Assembly (NCBI GenBank): GCA_964651045.1
Contig: CAZYVD010000004.1
Span: 24,420 to 88,419, forward strand
Direction of reading: 5' to 3'
From: CAZYVD01 sp964651045
GTDB lineage: Bacteria > Zhuqueibacterota > QNDG01 > DSAB01
Length of the DNA: 64,000 bases
Shown: positions 41,444-52,400 of the stretch, piece after piece
How positions within the stretch are numbered: position 1 is the first letter of the stretch
How the letters are laid out: each line of letters opens with the position of its first letter
Notes under the pieces: model-generated
Told to the model about the DNA's origin: nothing
Database searches by the model: none
Seen by the model: the letters and a program-made list of their open reading frames with translations, nothing else
Program-made: the position numbers and the translations under genes

Positions 41444-44400
41444 CTAATCTTGCCTGCTCATTCTATTCATGTTCTCTATCTCCTGGATCCTCTGAAGTGC
41501 AAACCTTCCCCATTCACTCGCAGCCCCCTCTTTTCTTACAATCTTTTCAAAGAGCCTTTTTGCATTATCGGGCTGGTTAATCTTCATATAAGCCTTACCC
41601 GCCTCATACAGAGATGTGGTAGCCCAAGGCATCTTTGTTGGTTTTGAGATGTACTGAACCTTTAGGAATTCAAATATCGCCTTCTCAAATTGACCCATGT
41701 TGTAGTATGACTTTGCTATCCAGTACTGGATTTCTGCCTCTGTCTCAAAATCTACTTCCTTTTTCAATTCACGAAAATATTCTATTGCTCTCTTATATTC
41801 CATGAGATTCATGTAGTAGTTTCCGATCTTAACTCTCATGTCTACTGCATCTTTTGTATCAGGAAAATTCTCAATGTACCTTCTGCACATTACCATCGCC
41901 CCATCCCACATCTGAAGTGTCTCGTATACTTTGACAAGATATCTCATTGCCACTGGAGCAACCTCTGAATCTTTATAATTTTCTACTATTGTCTTGAATG
42001 CTCCCATGGCATTCTCTAACTGTCTCGATCTGTAGTAGTGATCTCCAAGGTTTAGATAGACCTTGGCCAGAATTGGATGATCAGGATACTTCTTAATCAT
42101 TTTAGTCAATATCTCGAGTGCATCCTTTGTCTTATTTGTTACGAGATAGATTCTCCCGAGTTCAAACTCTCCATCCTGTATCAATCCTGTATCACCATAA
42201 CGGTCGATTAAGCTCTTTATGCTCTGTTCTGCAAGTTCAAACTCCTTCTTTTTTATGTAAGCACGTCCCTTTTCCAGTTCAAAACGAGCAAGATATTCCC
42301 TGTAGTGGGGATCTTTAATAAAGGATTTCTTAAATATTTTTATTCTCACCTCTGCCTGCGGAATCTTTCCCTGTCTAAGTAAAGAGACTATAACCTTAGA
42401 AGAAAATTCTGCCTTTTTCTCTGAGGAGCCTGACATGGTAAGTGCCCTGTCGAAAATAGATGCAGCCTCATGATAATTCCCCATCCTGAATTGAAAATCA
42501 CCAAGTAGTGAGATGGTTGTATCTGAGGGCTGTCTCTTTATTACCATATTTAAATAATCTGATGCACATGCGATCATGCCTTCCTTTTCTGCTATTTTGG
42601 CCAGAGAGATTAAAACCGTGTTGTAACTGCTAAAATCATAATAATTTTTTATATAGTAAAAATAATACTTCTTTGCATTCTTAAGATCTCCCGACTTTTC
42701 ATATGCTAATGCCAGGCCAGAAAGAACTCTTTCTCGCTCAAGTTCCGGTCTATCACAGAGCCCTGCTAAAGCCCCCAATCTAAGAACAGAGTCTTTTTTT
42801 AGAACTTCTGTGTATAATGATATGACCTTCGAATAACTATTTTCTTTTAAATAGAGCTCACCGAGTGGTACAATGCTCATCTCCCACATCTTTGAATTTG
42901 GATACTTCTCCTTGATATTTTCTAACATAGATATTGCTCGACCATAATCACCACTCTCAAGTGCAATCATAGATGAAAGAAATAGAGTGCCGGGGCGATA
43001 GCGATCATCATCAAGAACTATCCTCACAAGCGAATCGGCAACGTTAAACTTCCTCTCTCTATATTTGATTTCTGCAAGCTTGTAAATGGCATCCTTATTT
43101 TGTGGAAACTCTTTTAGCAGGGTATCAAGCATTGCTGCTGCCCTGCTCAGAGAGTCTTTCTCAACATTCTCAACTGACAATAGATAGATCATCTCTGCTC
43201 GTTTATCATCATGCAGGAAAGAATCGCTAAGAGTATAATATCTTTCAAGATCAATCTCTTTCCCCTTCTCTTTTTCCAGCCTTATAGAACTTAAAACAGA
43301 ATTTTCAAAATAGATACTCTTGGGGAATTCGTTAATCACTTTATTGTACAGGGAGAGTGCACTGTCGAGATAGGTGTCATTTGTATTAATCTCTGACAGG
43401 GCTTCATAACATCTGGCTTTATAGTAGATTACCTCTTCTTTATTTTTGATATTCTTATTTGAAAGATACTTATTGAAAAATTCGACTGCCTCTCTATACT
43501 GTTTTAATTTATACATAGATATCTTGCCGAGTTTGTAGTAGAGCCTTGCTCTATCTGGACTCAGGATCGATTGTTCTATCATATCTGCCAGTCCACTCAA
43601 GCAGTGTTCTACATCGACAATAGAGTGAGAATCGATAAATCTTACTCTCTCTTTTGAAATTTCAGCCTCTCGCGATGAGGGATACCCCTCCTGTATGCTT
43701 TTATAAATAAGGAGTGCCTCTTTGTATCTTTTCAACGACTCGAGTGCCTCAGCATAGAGAAGCCTTGCTTCAGGTACTACAATGCATTGCGGATAGCTTT
43801 CCCATATCCTTCTAAGAGTTTTAAATCCTTCATCCCACTGCTTCATGTTATCAATGTAAATTCTGCCCATGCTCAGCAGTACGAATGGAATCAGTCGATC
43901 ATCTTTAAAGTGAATGATATAATCTTGATACCACGATAGAGCCTTCTGATAATCACCACTATCTCTTAACAGTTTCGCGATCATTAGAACGGCTTTTTTC
44001 TTTATGGATAGATCGACTGCATCCTGTTTTAAAAGAGCCTCATATTTCTGGATCGATTGATCTGCATCTCCCATTTTCTGAAGACAGTAAGCTATCTCGA
44101 ATCCTGTTTCATATTTTAAGGAAGATGATTGAGTAATCTTATCTGCCTTTATGAACGATTGAAGAGCAGATTTTAAATCATTCTGCCTGAGTCTGATCCT
44201 TCCAACATTCAGGATTGCCTCTGCCGTCAAGTCTTTGTCCATATCGATGGATGCGGCAGATTCAAAGGCCTTCACTGCATCCTCATCCATACCCTGCATA
44301 ACATATAAGAGTCCCAATCTAAACCAGCTCTTCTGCGTAAGAGTATCTGATAGCTTTCTCTCTGTAATAGCTTTATAACAGGCCTCACTCCTTGGGTATA

Positions 44401-45085
44401 GGCCGATTGTTTCATTGACCATCCCAATCCTGAATAGGGCCTCCTCTCTATCACCATCCCCTATTGGATGATCAACAAATCGGTTCAGTATTTTTGTTGC
44501 CTTTGAATATTCCTGCCTTCTTATATAAATGTCAGCCAGAAGAAAAGATGCCCTTGTTTCAAATCCTCTACCTGATGAATGATCTAAAAGTGTACGAAGA
44601 ATCGATTCAGACTTTATCAAATCACCGCTGTTGAATGTCAACTGTGCGCTCCTGTAAAGGGCTCTATCTGCCCATTTGCTCTCTGGATAATCCTGATATA
44701 CTCTAAAATATGAGCTTACTGCCTGCTTCTTCTTCCCGATGTTCTCGAAACATTTGCCTATTCGAAATTGGGCTAGATCGATTCGCATTGACTGTGGAAA
44801 TCGTATTATAAGAGCAGAATATTGTTCTATTGCATCCTTAAACTCTCCTTTTAAAAAATATGAATCTGCAAGCAGGAACTGGGCCTCAGATGCCCGAGGA
44901 CTATCGGGATAGTCCTTAACAAACTTCTCAAACTGTATTGCAGCCAGATCATATAGCTGTTCCTCATAGAGCCTCTTGCCATAGATAAAATCTGTCTCTT
45001 CCTGTGTAACTTGTGCTGTAAGCACAGGACTATTAAAAATTATGATTAAAACTATAAATATTCTTTTTATATTTTTCGATCTCAA
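41444..45085 (-). CDS. Large TPR-repeat protein, exported
   Basis: This protein has 1213 residues. It starts at a TTG with a signal-like segment (IFIVLIIIFNSPVLTAQ), followed by tetratricopeptide-like repeats along almost its whole length: FEKFVKDYPDSPRASEAQFLLADSYF near the N-terminus is a BamD/YbgF-style repeat, and FERALTMS-like and YPDHPILAKVYLNLGDHYY repeats recur later. It therefore should be a periplasmic or outer-membrane scaffold, perhaps for envelope assembly. No catalytic domain is visible. It is preceded by a terminator and followed by nadC. A GAGAGAGG site lies 9 bases before the TTG. Confidence 0.85.
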   Translation of the reverse strand: MRSKNIKRIFIVLIIIFNSPVLTAQVTQEETDFIYGKRLYEEQLYDLAAIQFEKFVKDYPDSPRASEAQFLLADSYFLKGEFKDAIEQYSALIIRFPQSMRIDLAQFRIGKCFENIGKKKQAVSSYFRVYQDYPESKWADRALYRSAQLTFNSGDLIKSESILRTLLDHSSGRGFETRASFLLADIYIRRQEYSKATKILNRFVDHPIGDGDREEALFRIGMVNETIGLYPRSEACYKAITERKLSDTLTQKSWFRLGLLYVMQGMDEDAVKAFESAASIDMDKDLTAEAILNVGRIRLRQNDLKSALQSFIKADKITQSSSLKYETGFEIAYCLQKMGDADQSIQKYEALLKQDAVDLSIKKKAVLMIAKLLRDSGDYQKALSWYQDYIIHFKDDRLIPFVLLSMGRIYIDNMKQWDEGFKTLRRIWESYPQCIVVPEARLLYAEALESLKRYKEALLIYKSIQEGYPSSREAEISKERVRFIDSHSIVDVEHCLSGLADMIEQSILSPDRARLYYKLGKISMYKLKQYREAVEFFNKYLSNKNIKNKEEVIYYKARCYEALSEINTNDTYLDSALSLYNKVINEFPKSIYFENSVLSSIRLEKEKGKEIDLERYYTLSDSFLHDDKRAEMIYLLSVENVEKDSLSRAAAMLDTLLKEFPQNKDAIYKLAEIKYRERKFNVADSLVRIVLDDDRYRPGTLFLSSMIALESGDYGRAISMLENIKEKYPNSKMWEMSIVPLGELYLKENSYSKVISLYTEVLKKDSVLRLGALAGLCDRPELERERVLSGLALAYEKSGDLKNAKKYYFYYIKNYYDFSSYNTVLISLAKIAEKEGMIACASDYLNMVIKRQPSDTTISLLGDFQFRMGNYHEAASIFDRALTMSGSSEKKAEFSSKVIVSLLRQGKIPQAEVRIKIFKKSFIKDPHYREYLARFELEKGRAYIKKKEFELAEQSIKSLIDRYGDTGLIQDGEFELGRIYLVTNKTKDALEILTKMIKKYPDHPILAKVYLNLGDHYYRSRQLENAMGAFKTIVENYKDSEVAPVAMRYLVKVYETLQMWDGAMVMCRRYIENFPDTKDAVDMRVKIGNYYMNLMEYKRAIEYFRELKKEVDFETEAEIQYWIAKSYYNMGQFEKAIFEFLKVQYISKPTKMPWATTSLYEAGKAYMKINQPDNAKRLFEKIVRKEGAASEWGRFALQRIQEIENMNRMSRQD

Positions 45086-45100
45086 TCCTATCAGCCTCTC

Positions 45101-45142
45101 TCAAATAAACAAAGCCCTACCTAATACTCCAAGCAGGGCTTT
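45101..45142 (-). terminator. Rho-independent terminator after the outer-membrane protein gene
   Basis: On the minus strand an 8-base stem (AAAGCCCT/AGGGCTTT) with a 16-base loop is followed by GTTTATTTG. It lies 55 bases after the stop of the gene at 45197 and before the TPR gene, so it ends the envelope operon. The T run is interrupted, so termination may be partial. Confidence 0.7.
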
Positions 45143-45196
45143 ATAAAATGATTATTTATGTCATAAGCATACTATCTTTTTTATTATCATTCAGTC

Positions 45197-46375
45197 CTAT
45201 TTTTTCTTCTTTTTCTTACCCTTCTTTTTGCTTCCTTCCTGCTCAAGCAGCTTCCTGATCCTCTCCAGTTCCTCTTCCAGTTTCTTTCTTGAGGCTCTGA
45301 TCTTCTGTAATTCACTCTCAGCACTATTCGTATCCTTCTGCTCCTTTAGCATCTTCTCTAAAATCTTTCTCCTATCTTCCGCCTCCCTTCTTAAACGTGC
45401 ACTCTCTGATGAATAGAGCCCGAACGGCAGTATTGCAATACGAACGCCAAGCACTCCACGCCAGGTTGGATAATTGGGGAATTTCTCTGGAGGTGGATCA
45501 AGGCTTGTATCTGGCACATATTGGGAAATGTCCTTCTCGGATATCAACTTAATATCAATACCCATCTGGAATGTTATCCATGGATACGGCATATAATAAA
45601 CACCTGCCGTTAAGTACGAGACATACTCTCTGCTGTATGCAGTCTCAGGAGGAGGAGTGATAAAATATCTTGCATTAATCTCAGAGGAGAAGTCAAATGT
45701 TCCTGCTGGATACCTTATTCCAATGCCAAATAATAGTTCTGCACTCATTGCACCCGGCCTCACATCGTCAGGATTGCCTGTTAGTTTGGTGCCAACATCA
45801 TTATGATTTAAGTATCCAATGTTGCAGTGGACAGACCATCCCTCGTCCAAAAATGTAGGGTTGCTGTAGTAGGATGCAATTCCCTTAAGACCGACTTCGA
45901 TTGTTCCTGCAGAATATGGCTCATAGATTATGTTATGCTGTTTTGCAGCCGGGATGCGTGTATATAAGATTGCTCCAAAAATAAAAGGGCTTTCAATCTC
46001 TCTGAAAGAACCCGCTTTTAGACCAATAAATATATCATCAGGAATATTGGCCTGACCATCGAGTGCATTGCCTCCATCTGAATTTGTGTCCTGATAAAAA
46101 ATGGGGGAAAAAGAAAACTCTATGTGTGGTGTTATTCCATAATTAAATGAAGAAAATCCCTGAACATTCCACAATGTATATGCGACCTTGGATGAACCAA
46201 AATTAGCAATCTTGCCAAAGAATCGTGTTCCTGCAACAAATTCCAGGTGTCCCTTTTCCAAAACCCTGGCAGAGTGAACATAAATAAGCCCCTTCCCTCC
46301 TTGGCGGGTTGTTGCTTGAGAACTTACAAAAGAAAGAAGAAAAATTAAAAATAAAAAATCTATTATTCGACGCAT
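45197..46375 (-). CDS. Outer-membrane beta-barrel protein with coiled coil and lysine tail
   Basis: This protein of about 392 residues begins with a signal peptide (MRRIIDFLFLIFLLSFVSSQA). Residues 30-320 alternate short aromatic-ended strands (for example FEFVAGTRFF-like and YSREYVSYLTAGVYYMPYPW), consistent with a beta-barrel. From about residue 325 a charged coiled coil follows (RLRREAEDRRKILEKMLKEQ and KKLEEELERIRKLLEQE), and the chain ends in a run of lysines. The start at the second of two ATG codons suits the GGAGGG site. No family name is recognised. The coiled coil and basic tail could reach peptidoglycan or a partner protein (inference). Confidence 0.8.
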   Translation of the reverse strand: MRRIIDFLFLIFLLSFVSSQATTRQGGKGLIYVHSARVLEKGHLEFVAGTRFFGKIANFGSSKVAYTLWNVQGFSSFNYGITPHIEFSFSPIFYQDTNSDGGNALDGQANIPDDIFIGLKAGSFREIESPFIFGAILYTRIPAAKQHNIIYEPYSAGTIEVGLKGIASYYSNPTFLDEGWSVHCNIGYLNHNDVGTKLTGNPDDVRPGAMSAELLFGIGIRYPAGTFDFSSEINARYFITPPPETAYSREYVSYLTAGVYYMPYPWITFQMGIDIKLISEKDISQYVPDTSLDPPPEKFPNYPTWRGVLGVRIAILPFGLYSSESARLRREAEDRRKILEKMLKEQKDTNSAESELQKIRASRKKLEEELERIRKLLEQEGSKKKGKKKKKK

Positions 46376-46390
46376 CATATCCCTCCAAGG

Positions 46391-47125
46391 TTAATGGTTA
46401 CGACTCTCCCCCATGCTCTCGGCGATCAGACAGTTGGCCCTGAAGAGTGACTCAAAGGTACCTGCATCTGTCCACCACCCTTTTAATATATCAAAAGTCA
46501 TCTCACCTGCCGAGATATACATGTTATTAACATCTGTGATCTCGAGTTCGCCTCTCTTAGAAGGCTCCAGACCCTTAATAAAATCAAAAACCTTTGCATC
46601 ATACATGTATATCCCTGTTACTGCAAAACGAGACTTTGGTTTCTTTGGCTTTTCTGTAATCTTTACTACCTTCCCATCCTTTAGTTCTGCAACACCAAAT
46701 CGATGTGGGTTGTCGACCTCTTTTAATAGTATCTTTGCACCCTTACCCTGTTTTTTATAATTCTCCACATACCTTGTAATATCTTCTTCAATAATGTTGT
46801 CTCCCAGAATCACGACTATGGGTTCCTGATCGGCAAAATGTTCGGCCAGACCAAGAGCCTCTGCAATTCCACCTTCTCCCTCCTGATATGTATAGTTAAG
46901 GTGCTTTAGACCAAACTCTCTGCCGTTGCCAAGAAGTTTTAAAAAGTCACCTGCACTATTTCCTCCTGTAACTATAAGAATCTCTCTTATTCCTGCACTT
47001 ACTAGAGTCTGAATTGGATAATAAATCATTGGCCTGTTAAAAATAGGAAGAAGATGTTTATTGGTAACCTTGGTCAAAGGCATTAACCTCGTTCCCAGTC
47101 CCCCTGCAAGTACTACTCCTTTCAT
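46391..47125 (-). CDS. Sugar-1-phosphate nucleotidyltransferase, RmlA-like
   Basis: The N-terminal motif GVVLAGGLGTRLMPLTKVTNKHLLPI is the nucleotide-binding signature, and VVILGDNIIEED, TEKPKKPKSRFAVTGIYMYD and WWTDAGTFESLFRAN match glucose-1-phosphate thymidylyltransferases. At 244 residues it is the shorter form without the extended C-terminus. The product, an NDP-sugar, would feed LPS or surface glycan synthesis. The neighbours are envelope genes and T9SS components; T9SS cargo in Bacteroidota is attached to a special LPS, which might link this gene to them (inference). Confidence 0.9.
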   Translation of the reverse strand: MKGVVLAGGLGTRLMPLTKVTNKHLLPIFNRPMIYYPIQTLVSAGIREILIVTGGNSAGDFLKLLGNGREFGLKHLNYTYQEGEGGIAEALGLAEHFADQEPIVVILGDNIIEEDITRYVENYKKQGKGAKILLKEVDNPHRFGVAELKDGKVVKITEKPKKPKSRFAVTGIYMYDAKVFDFIKGLEPSKRGELEITDVNNMYISAGEMTFDILKGWWTDAGTFESLFRANCLIAESMGESRNH

Positions 47126-47133
47126 CTATTATC

Positions 47134-47640
47134 CTACTTTTTTGACAGATACTCCTGAGCAATGGCTATGAAGTAGAATATCTGTGCAAAAACAGCCATT
47201 CTCGAGATAAATTCAAAAAACTTTGATATCCAGTGAAAAGTCGTTCCTTTTACTATAATAGTATCACCTGCCTTGAGTATCGGGATTAGTCTCTGGTCTC
47301 CTGTCTTAAGATACTTTTTGATGTTAACGTTCCAAACTATGTTTCCCTCTTTTTCGTCGCTTCTAACCAGCCTTATCTTGCTTATGTTTGCTGCATCTGT
47401 AGGACCGCCTGCATATGAGATCAGCGACAGAAGATCTGTCCTGTTTGGAACCATATATTGACCCGGATACCGAACAAACCCCCATATATTTATTGGAACC
47501 AGTATCTCATTTACTGTTCCAATAAAATATCGAGCAGCTGGCCTTCCTGAAATATCCTGCAGCCTCTGCTGTGCAGAGACATCTGAAATTATAAATAATA
47601 GTAATAAAAATATTCCCAGATACAAAACAATTCTTTTCAT
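47134..47640 (-). CDS. SLBB-domain polysaccharide-export-like membrane protein
   Basis: A signal peptide (LGIFLLLLFIISDVSAQ) is followed by a SLBB-type ligand-binding segment: VNIWGFVRYPGQYMVP-like sequence near residue 52, LLSLISYAGGPTDAANISKIRLVR and LKAGDTIIV. A hydrophobic segment near the C-terminus (about residues 140-162) suggests a membrane anchor. Wza-type exporters have an additional conserved N-terminal domain that is absent here, so this 168-residue protein is a reduced version. It lies between the nucleotidyltransferase and an Fn3 lipoprotein. Confidence 0.82.
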   Translation of the reverse strand: MKRIVLYLGIFLLLLFIISDVSAQQRLQDISGRPAARYFIGTVNEILVPINIWGFVRYPGQYMVPNRTDLLSLISYAGGPTDAANISKIRLVRSDEKEGNIVWNVNIKKYLKTGDQRLIPILKAGDTIIVKGTTFHWISKFFEFISRMAVFAQIFYFIAIAQEYLSKK

Positions 47641-47650
47641 CTTTGTAACC

Positions 47651-48373
47651 TCATTTTACTTTGAAGATTACCCATCCGCTCTCAGAACCAGAATTTTGTT
47701 CAGAACCAACTACATCAACACGCCATTTATAATCTTTTTGGACTAAAAGCGAATCATGACCGCTCATGACATTTCCAAAAGAAACCTCCTCTCTCGGAGG
47801 ATTATAACTCGAAAAAATTGTCACAATCGAAATTACGCTGTCAGATTCAACATCCACTACTCTTATTACATATTTCCCTTCCTGATTTGGATCCTCCCAA
47901 CTAAAATCTGGTCTCGAATTATTTATTTCTCCTTTTGGTAGCAGGTTTACAGCCTTTCGAATCAGTTTATAATCGAGTGTATCCGATGAAATGCTTCTAC
48001 GACCTTCTCTGTCTACTGTTTTTATAAAATAGTAATATCTCTGAAATAGACTTACATCTTCATCTATAAACACACTGTCCAGTGCAGTGAGAACTTCGAC
48101 TCCAGCAATCTTTTTGTATGTCCCGTCTCTCTCCGACCCTCTAAAAATCTCATAACCCGCAATACCATCCTCTGAACTTGAAATCCACTCCAATCTTATT
48201 CCATCACTCTCAGGAACGGCATCTATGCCCCTTTCTATGAGAGAAGTATCACCGGAGGATGGTATCAGATGCACTGCCGAGGGCAATCTGCCGCCAGTAT
48301 TTATATTCTTATTACAATTAAAGATAGTAAAAATCAATACTAATAGCAAGAAAAAATAGATTGATTTATTCAT
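47651..48373 (-). CDS. Fibronectin type III-like lipoprotein
   Basis: The ATG at 48373 begins MNKSIYFFLLLVLIFTIFNCN, with a likely lipobox Cys at residue 20. A fibronectin type III-like segment follows: GIRLEWISSSEDGIAGYEIFRGSERDG and QRYYYFIKTVDREGRRS, then a second beta domain (NSRPDFSWEDPNQEGKYVIRV). It has 240 residues. A TTG at 48385 is a less likely start. Position after porV suggests an outer-membrane lipoprotein in the same operon, but no known T9SS subunit matches it by eye. Confidence 0.8.
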   Translation of the reverse strand: MNKSIYFFLLLVLIFTIFNCNKNINTGGRLPSAVHLIPSSGDTSLIERGIDAVPESDGIRLEWISSSEDGIAGYEIFRGSERDGTYKKIAGVEVLTALDSVFIDEDVSLFQRYYYFIKTVDREGRRSISSDTLDYKLIRKAVNLLPKGEINNSRPDFSWEDPNQEGKYVIRVVDVESDSVISIVTIFSSYNPPREEVSFGNVMSGHDSLLVQKDYKWRVDVVGSEQNSGSESGWVIFKVK

Positions 48374-48385
48374 GATAACCCCCAA

Positions 48386-49420
48386 TCAGAAGTTAATAGA
48401 ACAACTTATTCTGTGAAGAAAATTAAGTTCATGCGATATGAAACCGTAGTTCAAATCAATTTTCCAGAACCTTATTCCCACACCTCCAGTTAAATTTCCG
48501 TTATCCGATCCTGCCCTCAAACCAAGTACACCATATGCAACAAACTCCAAGCCAAACCTATCTTTCCCATGCCATCGTGAATCTCTGTCATAAGATACAA
48601 GTATATATGTAGTTTTATCTGAAATTGGTTGAGAATAAGAAATGCCCCATTTAAAATTTGTGGGAACAGGATCCTGGTGTTTTGTATTCCAGCCTATCTT
48701 TGTTCCTGTGATATCCTGAATATTCAGACCAAAACGGAATGTTCCGAGATAATCCTTTTCAAAAAATTCACTAACAGGAAAAACAATCACAGCTCCGACA
48801 TCTATGCCAATACCTGTTGCCTCTCCCTCTCCAAGCGACTGCCTTATCCACTTCAGATTCACTCCTATTGGCATTTTAACCTCCATCTCGTGATATTCCC
48901 ATCCGAGATCGAGTTTAAAGCTGTTCATCAGAGCAAAGGTAAAAAAGAATGCATCTTCTACATCATTTATATATCCCTCTGCCTCACCAGAAGGCCTTAA
49001 CGAAATATCGTGTAACCTCTCCCAGTAGGAATCGCCATCCAGTGCAGAATAGATGGGTATATCATCCACAGAGAGTCTTATCCAGTTTATTCCAAGTACT
49101 CCATTCCCGGGAAGGGGATGTGTTATTCCGATAAAGTGGTAACTGCCCATCGGATTTTTAAATGAGCCGAATTGTGGCCCATACATTCCACTAAGAGTCG
49201 ATTTTTCAATGAAGCCAATTCCTGCTGGATTCCAAAAAAATGCCGTCCCATCATCGGCAATACTGCAAAATGCACTACCCATACCAATTGCCCTTGCCCC
49301 TACACCAATCTCAAGAAAAGATGCCCCATATACGCTGCCCATACAACTTCTTGACTGTATCGATAAAGTAATATAAAAGACCAAAAAAGCAGCATAAAAT
49401 GTTTTTTTTCTTCTTGCCAT
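48386..49420 (-). CDS. PorV/PorQ-like outer-membrane protein
   Basis: After a signal peptide (FYAAFLVFYITLSIQS) the segment ASFLEIGVGARAIGMGSAFCSIADDGTAFFWNPAGI is diagnostic of the PorV/PorQ/UPF0164 family, 14-stranded barrels of the FadL type. The C-terminus (INLDYGFISHELNFLHRISCSINF-like) ends in aromatic barrel strands. In Bacteroidota PorV shuttles T9SS cargo to the PorU sortase. Here it follows a PorU-like gene after 4 bases, as in those phyla. It has 344 residues, close to the usual size. Whether it is PorV or PorQ cannot be decided from the sequence alone. Confidence 0.88.
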   Translation of the reverse strand: MARRKKTFYAAFLVFYITLSIQSRSCMGSVYGASFLEIGVGARAIGMGSAFCSIADDGTAFFWNPAGIGFIEKSTLSGMYGPQFGSFKNPMGSYHFIGITHPLPGNGVLGINWIRLSVDDIPIYSALDGDSYWERLHDISLRPSGEAEGYINDVEDAFFFTFALMNSFKLDLGWEYHEMEVKMPIGVNLKWIRQSLGEGEATGIGIDVGAVIVFPVSEFFEKDYLGTFRFGLNIQDITGTKIGWNTKHQDPVPTNFKWGISYSQPISDKTTYILVSYDRDSRWHGKDRFGLEFVAYGVLGLRAGSDNGNLTGGVGIRFWKIDLNYGFISHELNFLHRISCSINF

Positions 49421-49424
49421 TTTT

Positions 49425-52400
49425 CTATCGCAGTCTCGCTATCTTTCCTGTTACCTCCCTTTCCACATCCCTACCCTTAACCTTAAGCCTGAAAAAATAT
49501 ACACCATTCGAAACCTCATCCCCCCACTGATCGGTTCCATCCCATACAACCTCATGATAATCTGGAGAAGACATCTCCGGATCATCAAATGTCCTGATCA
49601 ATCTTCCAGAAACCGTGTAGATTTTTAGAGATACGCTGACTGCAGCATCTGTTAAGATATAGACAAAAACCGTCTGGAACTTGAATGGATTTGGATGATT
49701 CCCCAGATACTGAACCTTCAAACCAGATCCAACTCTAAAATGTATTGTCTCTGTTCTGTTGAAATTTCCATTTACATCGTAAGCCTGGGCATAGATCGAA
49801 TGCTCCCCTGGTTGAAGATCAGGACGGAGAGAAACAGATACACTTCTCGAATCGTCTATGGAATCAGAAAATACAATGGCAGATGGATCCTGCATCGATT
49901 GATCAATAAATATCTGAACCCTTCCCTTCCTTAAGTCTACTCCCTGATCATCTTCTATTACAAGAGATATCATTGGAGATGTAGTTGTATAACTTCCCTC
50001 GGCAAATGGCTGCTGTTCAACCTGAATCTCAATCCTTGGTGGTTCAGTATCATCTGTATCTATCAATGTATAAAACCCTCCCCTTTCAATTGATACTACG
50101 AATCTGTCTTTCGATTCAGAATAGTTACATATCCTCCAGGTCTGAATAGACTCCTCCCAGACATAGGGCCTTAAGGCCCTGTTCGTATCATCATGAGCAC
50201 GGGATAAATAAAGCCTCGCTCCACTGCCGAGAGTACTTTCCTCATTCAAACACGGAAATAGTATCCCGAATATATCACGGCCGGTTCCACTATTCATCTT
50301 GAAAACCTTCTCATCATCTCCCTTTAAAATATCAAAAAATACCACAGTATTTTCCCCTACCCCTTTCTCTGGTACATACAGAAAAACCTTCTCCTCAATT
50401 CCGACTGTGTCTGGAGATGATGCTCCATTCCATGACCCTCCATCTTTTGTTATGTTGAATCGGTCTATAAGAATTTTCTTCTCTATTGTGTTGTTCGCCT
50501 TTGTCCCCTCTTCTATAGATGAATCTGGATCTACAACTACAGCAAAATCCATCTCTCCTACTGCTGTGTTTATTGGCACAAAAGCACTGCTCGACCCGTG
50601 TCCTGAAACAGAGATTGTATCGTATGCAACAAAATTCAGCTCTTCACATTGAAAACGAACAACTACAGAATCTGCATCTTCATCTCCGAGATTTGCGATC
50701 AGAGACTTTAACAGGACAGTGCTCGTTCCATCAAGTTCAATTTTAACAGGACTCAAATCGGGCAAAGATGGGATGGTTATCAAAAACGATTCAGACTCTG
50801 TTGAATTCCCGGCGCTATCTTCCACAAATATTGAATATTCAATAATTTCAGCAGGCTTAAATGGGCCGACAGGCTCAACACTCTTATATCTATCTCTACT
50901 ATTATCAAATTCCATTTTCAGAGTGTCGGAATAGGGAGAGATTATCCTGCAGAATACGTTCGCCACACCGTCTTGGTCCTCTACTTTTACAGCGATGTAT
51001 ATTGAATCTTCATGGGTGGGATTTAAGGGAATAGTCATTATTGAATCGATATAGGACTCTCCAAGACTGAACCTTACGAAACCATTTGCCCTGTATCCTG
51101 ACTGAGCATTCCATGCAAACACTCTCACGCCACCTTCTATATCATCAAATTCCTGGGGTAGTGGAATCTTTATATCAAAATTGTTCCTCACATCAGAGAA
51201 GATAAATTTCTGTTTTGATCCTCCATCATCTCCTGCAATATCTATAGACAGATTAAAATTTTCAATCTCACCCTCTCCAACAACAGAAAGGGAATCGCCA
51301 GTTTCAAGAGCATGTTTTTCAAGATCTACGGCCATTCTCTTATCTGGAATTGCAATCCTCAATCCAGGATCTCCTAAAAGATTGTATTGGTAAACCTCAG
51401 AAAGTGGAAGATCTCCCCGATGCGTCATCAGGTAGTTGCTCTTTGCTTCTCTTATTATCTCTCCTAAAGTTAAATCCGAATTCTCATCAATCAGTTTATA
51501 AAGTTCTGTCAGAAGATAGTAGTCATTCCATATCCATCCCAAACCCGATGAGCCCCAGAATGCCACACACCCTGTTTGATCGGCTGTAAAAAGGACCTCA
51601 CCAAGACCCTTCTGATTATGTGCAAAATCTCCCGTGAAACACGTCATGCTGGTTACTACAGGGAGTCTACCACTGTTTTCGATCAGTTCAACATCATCCA
51701 AATCCAAGAGTCCTCCGTCAGACCATATTGCACCTCCTCCGTGTCCCCTGAAATTAACAAGCACCGCTCCATCGCTGAGATGGTTTAGAAGCTCTTCTGT
51801 ACCTCCGTAATAGGGCCCTCCACCAAAAAGATATAGCCGGGCCGGCTCAAGAGATGGAGATAAAATATCTCTAATCAGGGTTTCAGACTGTGACTTGAAT
51901 ACTCCTCCATGTCCTCCTGCTCCTATAAGCAGATATCGGTTATTCCATTCTCCGATTCCATTTCTCTCATATTCCACAATCTTTGAGACTACAGCCTTGA
52001 GTTCTTTTTTCGATGATACTGGGAACCTTCCAATAGCCACATCAGGAAAATCGTCACCACCCTGAAGAAGCGTGTACCAGTGGTCAGATACTGCTCCACC
52101 ATACTTTACGGTCTGATAATGAACAACGGGTATAAGGTTGTCTTTTCGATCTGATGAGGGATAGTAATATCCATCACCTATAAGTAGGACATAACGAATT
52201 GGTGGAGACCAGTTTAGAAAACCATATCTTAAAAAATTTCTTATGGCAGATGGGTCGACCATTCCATTGCCAAACTCATTATATATATCATCTAAAAGTA
52301 CAACCTCCACATCGTGTCCCTGATCCTGACGAAGCAGGATAAGATCCTCAAGGCACTCCTCTCCGAGCGAATCATCAGGTATGATCACAACATAATCTCC

